Shown here: in pieces, positions 59,940 to 64,000 of the stretch | Numbering within the stretch: position 1 is the first letter of the stretch | Layout of the letters: the number at the start of each line of letters is the position of its first letter | Origin: Gemmatimonadota bacterium | Lineage (GTDB): Bacteria; Gemmatimonadota; Gemmatimonadetes; Longimicrobiales; Gaopeijiaceae | Assembly: GCA_041390125.1 (NCBI GenBank) | Contig: JAWKQN010000003.1 | Span: forward strand, 351,790 to 415,789 | DNA length: 64,000 nt | Reading direction: 5' to 3' | Program-made: the position numbers and the translations under genes | Notes under the pieces: generated by a model | The model's input: only the letters and a program-made list of their open reading frames with translations | Database searches by the model: none | What the model was told of the DNA's origin: nothing

Positions 59940-61885
59940 CAGGCGGCCCCTGCGGCCGCCGCGGCACCGGAGCCCGCCGTGACGTGCTCGTGCGACTCCC
60001 CGTCCAGGAAGAGCCGCTGCCAGATCTCCAGGTTGACCAGCGCCCACAGGCGCTCGTCGTGGCCCCCGCCGCCGGCGTCGTGCTCGGCCACGATGGACCG
60101 GACCGCGTCCGGTCGGAAGAGCCCGCGTCCCAGCGCGCGCTCGGACAGCACGAACTCCTCCACCACGCTCCGGTAGGGACCGCGCAGCCACCGGCCCACC
60201 GGGACCGGGAAGCCCATCTTCTTGCGGGTGAGGATCTCCTCGGGGAGCACACCCTTCATGGCCCGCCGCAGCACCGCCTTGGTGGTCCAGCCGTCCAGCT
60301 TGAGGTGGCGGGGCAGGCGCGCGGCGTACTCCACCAGCGGATGGTCCAGGAAGGGCACGCGGCTCTCGATGGAGGCGCCCATGCTCATCTGGTCCTGCTT
60401 CATGAGCAGCTCGTGCAGATAGGTGCTCGAGTCCGCGTAGAGCATGCGGTCCAGCAGGTCGTCGCTGCCGCAGCGCTCCATGGCGCGGTGGTAGGCCGCG
60501 TAGGGATCGATCCCCGCCAGCCGCGACCGCAGGTCGGGCGCGAGCAGGTCCGCCTGCCGGGTGCGTCCGAAGACGGCGAAGTTGTCGAGGTAGATGGTGT
60601 CGAGGTCCGCCGGGAGCGCCACGAACGTGCGCGACAGCCGGCGCCGCCAGCGGGAATGCTCGGGCAGCAGTCCGAGCGCGCCGCGCGCCCCGGACCGCAC
60701 GAAGCCGGGCAGCCGGTTCCAGGCCTGGCCCGCGCGCAGGTTGAACAGCGTCACCCGGTAGCGGTTGTAGCCGGCCAGCGTCTCGTCGCTGCCTTCGCCG
60801 GTCAGCACCACCTTGACGCGCTCGCGCGCCAGTTGGGCCACGTGGTGCAGCGGCACCGAGGACGGGTGCGCCATGGGCTCGTCCTCGTACCACACCATGC
60901 GCGGCACGGAGCGCCAGAACTCGTCGGGGCTGAGCACGATCTCCCGGTGATCCGTGCGGAAGCGCTCGGCCACCAGGCGGGCGTAGTGCAGCTCGTTGGC
61001 CTCGCGCTCGGCGAAGGCCACCGAGAACGTCTTGATCTGGTCGTCCACCAGCTCGCTCATGAGCGCGGTGATGGCGGCCGAATCGATCCCGCCCGACAGG
61101 AAGGCACCCAGCGGCACGTCCGCCATGAGGCGGAGCCGCACAGCCTCCTTGAGCCGCTCGCCGTACTCGCGGACCAGCTCCTCGTCACTGCCGGAGAGAC
61201 GGGCGCCGCCCATCTCCAGGTCCCAGTAGCGCTCGATGGTGACACGCCCGTCCTGCCAGGTCAGCACGTGGCCGGCCGGGAGGCGGCGGATGCCCTGGAA
61301 CAGGGTGCCGTCCCCCCAGGTGGCGTGGTTGGCGAGGAAGTCGGGCAGGGCCCGCTCGTCCAGCGCGGCCCGTACACCGCCGGCCAGCACGGCCTTGATC
61401 TCCGACCCGAACACCAGGGAGCCGTCCGGGGCGTGGTGGTAGTAGAGCGGTTTGATGCCGAAGCGGTCGCGGACCAGCACGAGCTTGCGCTCGTCCGTGT
61501 GCCACACCGCGAAGGCGAACATGCCGCGGAAGCGGCGCACGGCGGCGGCGCCTTCGCGCTCGTACCAGCGCAGCAGGGACTCGGTGTCGCAGTGCGTGCG
61601 GTAGCGCACCCCGTCGGCCACCAGCTCGGCCATCAGGTCGGGGTGGTTGTAGATCTCCCCGTTGTAGACCAGGCGCAGGCGGCCGTCGTCGGACGCCATG
61701 GGCTGGGCGCCGCCCTCCACGTCCACGATGCTCAGGCGCCGGTGTCCCAGCCCCACGCCGTCCCCCACGTAGGTGCCGGAGCCGTCCGGGCCCCGGTGGG
61801 CGATCACGTCGCACATGCGCTCGAGGAGGGCGGGCGCGACCGAGCCATCGCGGTCGGGGCGGACGATGCCCGCTATGCCGCACAT
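59939..61885 (-). CDS. asnB: Asparagine synthetase-like glutamine amidotransferase
   Basis: The 648-residue protein has Cys2 as N-terminal nucleophile (MCGIAGIV), RGPDGSG and YNGEIYN in the glutaminase domain, and the PP-loop LSGGIDSAA plus TGEGSDE in the synthetase domain. AsnB-type enzymes make asparagine from aspartate, ATP and glutamine. In polysaccharide loci such proteins amidate sugar acids, which suits the flanking glycosyltransferases better than free asparagine synthesis; this is inference. It overlaps the downstream glycosyltransferase start by one turn of ATGA. Confidence 0.88.
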   Translation of the reverse strand: MCGIAGIVRPDRDGSVAPALLERMCDVIAHRGPDGSGTYVGDGVGLGHRRLSIVDVEGGAQPMASDDGRLRLVYNGEIYNHPDLMAELVADGVRYRTHCDTESLLRWYEREGAAAVRRFRGMFAFAVWHTDERKLVLVRDRFGIKPLYYHHAPDGSLVFGSEIKAVLAGGVRAALDERALPDFLANHATWGDGTLFQGIRRLPAGHVLTWQDGRVTIERYWDLEMGGARLSGSDEELVREYGERLKEAVRLRLMADVPLGAFLSGGIDSAAITALMSELVDDQIKTFSVAFAEREANELHYARLVAERFRTDHREIVLSPDEFWRSVPRMVWYEDEPMAHPSSVPLHHVAQLARERVKVVLTGEGSDETLAGYNRYRVTLFNLRAGQAWNRLPGFVRSGARGALGLLPEHSRWRRRLSRTFVALPADLDTIYLDNFAVFGRTRQADLLAPDLRSRLAGIDPYAAYHRAMERCGSDDLLDRMLYADSSTYLHELLMKQDQMSMGASIESRVPFLDHPLVEYAARLPRHLKLDGWTTKAVLRRAMKGVLPEEILTRKKMGFPVPVGRWLRGPYRSVVEEFVLSERALGRGLFRPDAVRSIVAEHDAGGGGHDERLWALVNLEIWQRLFLDGESHEHVTAGSGAAAAAGAA

Positions 61886-61988
61886 GGCGTGGACTCCGAG
61901 CAGAGGGGGGGCAGGCAGGCGGCGCGCCCCGAAGCGGGGCGAGCGGCGGGGGCCGGAAGCCGGAGTGCGGTCGTCGACACCGGGCGCC

Positions 61989-63092
61989 TCACCAGACGTC
62001 CCAGTGTCCGCGGGCGGCGCGCCACGCGGCCACCAACGGAGCGGCCAGGAGGACGCCCGTCCAGGCGGCCTCGCCCAGCACCCGCCGGCCGCTGCGGAGC
62101 GCGACCAGGAGCAGGACACCGGCGGCCACCCCCGCGAGCAGGACCGGCAGGGCCGGGCCCAGCCTCGCCAGGAGGCGGAGGGCGCCGGGCAGGAAGCCGA
62201 CCACGGCCAGGATCAGGAAGACCGGCGTGGCCATGCGCAGGAGCTTGTGGAAGACGAACTGGATCCAGATGGGATTCCGCCCCGGGATCAGCACCTCCGG
62301 CATCCATGCGCAGAGCTGCAGGATGCCGGCCTGGGTGCGCACCTTGCGACGGTACTCCTGCGCGTGGGTGAAAGTTCGGGGATCGGTGGCCAGCGCGTCC
62401 TCCCGGAACAGCACGCGGTGTCCGCCGCGCACGATCTGCAGCGGCACCCACAGGTCGTCGCAGAGCAGGCCCGCCGGGAGGTCGCTCCACAGCTCGCGCC
62501 GGATCGCGTAGATGGCGCCGGTCACACCGACCATGCTGTGGAGGGCGGCCTCCGAGCGGCGCAGCAACCGCTCCAGCACCCAGTAGATCCGGGTCACGGG
62601 ATTGCCCTGGCTGATCCGGTAGCCGCCCGACACGGCCCCCACCTGCGGGTGCGCGAGGTCGGCGACCAGGCGCGCGATGGCGGTCGGGGCGAAGCGCTGC
62701 CCGGTGTCGGCGAAGACCAGCAGCGGGTTGCGCGACGCACGCACGGCGGCGTTCAGATTCCCGGGCTTCCCCGGCGGTCCGTCTCCAGGCACCACGGTCA
62801 CGCCCGCAGGCAGCAGACGCCGGTACGCGTCCAGGTCGTGTCCGGCGCCGGGGTCGATCCCCACCACCACCTCCAGGCGGTCCTTCGGGTGGTCGGTGGC
62901 GAGCAGGTCGGCGACCCGGTCACGGACCTGCTCGGGGTGGTCGCGGCTGGCCAGGATGACGCTCACCGCCGGCGGGGCGTCGAAGCGGGCGGACGGCGCC
63001 CGGCGTCCGCGGGCGAGGAGGACGAGCGTCAGCGGGTAGACGAACCACGTGAGCAGGAGCAGCGCCAGCGCCGCCGTGCCGAGGACGATCAA
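61989..63092 (-). CDS. GT2-family membrane glycosyltransferase
   Basis: The 367-residue protein has an N-terminal membrane helix (LGTAALALLLLTWFVYPL), a GT-A domain with VSVILASRD, VGIDPG, FADTGQRF and LCDDLWVP as acidic motifs and RRKVRTQAGILQL as the processive-type R/Q region, and a C-terminal pair of helices. It probably elongates or transfers a sugar to an envelope glycan. TTG 63092 was chosen for GAGAAGGA upstream and because the residues before it are low-complexity. It heads the three-gene glycan block. Confidence 0.8.
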   Translation of the reverse strand: MIVLGTAALALLLLTWFVYPLTLVLLARGRRAPSARFDAPPAVSVILASRDHPEQVRDRVADLLATDHPKDRLEVVVGIDPGAGHDLDAYRRLLPAGVTVVPGDGPPGKPGNLNAAVRASRNPLLVFADTGQRFAPTAIARLVADLAHPQVGAVSGGYRISQGNPVTRIYWVLERLLRRSEAALHSMVGVTGAIYAIRRELWSDLPAGLLCDDLWVPLQIVRGGHRVLFREDALATDPRTFTHAQEYRRKVRTQAGILQLCAWMPEVLIPGRNPIWIQFVFHKLLRMATPVFLILAVVGFLPGALRLLARLGPALPVLLAGVAAGVLLLVALRSGRRVLGEAAWTGVLLAAPLVAAWRAARGHWDVW

Positions 63093-63672
63093 CGTGGGTT
63101 CCTTCTCTCTCCGCGCGGGTGGGTCCGCCCCGGGGTCGGCCGGACGGAGCACCCCGAAGGGGGCAAGACGCGGGCCATGCACCGGCCCCGGGTCCGACGC
63201 CCCGGGGGGTGGGCCCCCAAGGATCGCGCGCGAGGGCGCGGGGTCCAAGAGGGCAGGGGCGGATCCGGCGTCCGCGTGGGAGGATGCGTCGGGGATCCTC
63301 GGGGCCGGCGGCGCGGCCACGCCTCCCCATGGTGCCGAGTGGTCACCCCGGAGCGTTGACACCCTCCAACACCGCCTCTACCTTTCCCGTTCTGTCCTCC
63401 AGCCGGTTTCCGACCCAGGCCCGGCTGTAGGATGTTCGACCGGCGGTCCCTGGCCGTCGTCCCGGGTCGAGGCCTACCCGAGCACGCGGTCCCGTGCGCT
63501 TCGGGTCCTCCCGGTGGACTCCGAGGGCAGCGTGGTCGGTGGAGCTCCGCTCCCCGGCGCCCCCCTGATCCGAGTCCGCCTGCACCGCCCGGACGGCACC
63601 CGGGTGCCACCGCGCCGACCCCACGACCACCGAGCCGGGTAGCCCGGACACCGAACGCTACGAGGAAGAGGG
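63093..63672. other. 580-bp region without a gene, before tuf
   Basis: It holds a strong promoter (63356-63384) and a leader of about 280 nt. The leader contains a perfect 14-base palindrome at 63595-63608 (GGCACCCGGGTGCC) and other short inverted repeats, for example GCACG-CGGTCC-CGTGC near 63481. I see no coding sequence; frames across it are low-complexity. Confidence 0.6.
63356..63384 (+). promoter_or_regulatory. Promoter of tuf
   Basis: TTGACA (63356-63361) and TACCTT (63379-63384) are separated by 17 bases. This gives tuf its own promoter, consistent with its separation from the tRNA genes that usually precede it. Confidence 0.7.

Positions 63673-64000
<328 letters not shown>

Noticed and set aside
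58701..63092. Prophage or transposon inserted at the tRNA genes
   Set aside because: No integrase, transposase or repeat of a tRNA 3' end was found around the block.
63093..63362. N-terminal extension of the GT2 protein
   Set aside because: The added residues are Pro/Ala/Gly low-complexity and a good ribosome-binding site precedes TTG 63092.

Overview
The window is a GC-rich bacterial chromosome segment packed with short-spaced, often overlapping genes that use many GTG and TTG starts. The cell is a diderm: there are outer-membrane barrels, lipoproteins with lipoboxes, and a protease fused to a barrel. A class II (B12-type) ribonucleotide reductase, FeoAB, many secreted metallo-hydrolases, carboxypeptidase-regulatory/plug proteins and an ADOP-type FtsX remnant together suggest a Gemmatimonadota-like lineage. 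That placement is inference; no rRNA is present to confirm it. I see no prophage, insertion sequence or CRISPR array.

Layout. 1-6608 (+): PHP phosphoesterase (5' truncated), DHH/NrnA-like phosphoesterase, an unknown gene overlapping a Fur-family regulator, agmatinase, PLD/cardiolipin synthase-like protein, CcdA and GNAT. 6633-8402 (-): ABC exporter. 8506-9770 (+): glycine-zipper lipoprotein, a strong terminator, then a remnant of an FtsX-like permease. 9780-11561 (-): gamma-glutamyltransferase. 11608-11733: three 42-bp tandem repeats. 11841-15642 (+): murQ-anmK (peptidoglycan recycling) and a GT-C membrane protein. 15597-19792: small membrane proteins around a 1000-residue protease/propeller/barrel fusion. 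19943-22673 (+): a promoter with paired NrdR-box-like sites and DnaA-box-like repeats driving nrdJ. 22784-25483 (-): lipoprotein with six Big-type Ig repeats and a C-terminal metalloprotease. 25707-27029 (+): amidohydrolase. 27042-29232 (-): feoAB with a Fur box. 29351-31351 (-): arginine decarboxylase. 31474-33995 (+): TMTC-like membrane protein and an exported FAH-family enzyme. 34032-36648 (-): a barrel and two tandem plug-like paralogues. 36706-39962 (+): M28/glutaminyl cyclase-like enzyme, nitrilase, terminator, ornithine aminotransferase. 39967-42912: metallophosphatase, GT-C protein, YggX-like protein. 43202-45595 (+): PP2C, FabH, DksA-type protein. 45696-46829 (-): RNase D. 47060-58121 (+): two tightly packed runs, pyk-MBL-pgi and YtxH-YihY-L,D-transpeptidase-smpB-amidase-pyrD-pyrF-NTF2-like-cysS. 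58164-58611 (+): tRNA-Thr(TGT), Tyr(GTA), Gly(TCC), Thr(GGT). 58701-63092 (-): glycosyltransferase, asparagine-synthetase-like amidotransferase, GT2. 63673-end (+): start of tuf.

Functional threads. SpeA plus agmatinase give a two-step arginine-to-putrescine route, and an ornithine aminotransferase lies nearby. A Fur-family gene and a Fur-box-bearing feoAB promoter fit one iron circuit. MurQ/AnmK, amidase, L,D-transpeptidase and undecorated export machinery point to active wall turnover. The four tRNAs have the same identities and order as thrU-tyrU-glyT-thrT-tufB of E. coli, but here about 5 kb of oppositely oriented glycan genes separates them from tuf. The most unusual items are that split, the nrdJ control region, the two modular surface proteases, the plug-like mini-proteins, an exported FAH enzyme, and a YggX-like protein with two CxxC motifs.
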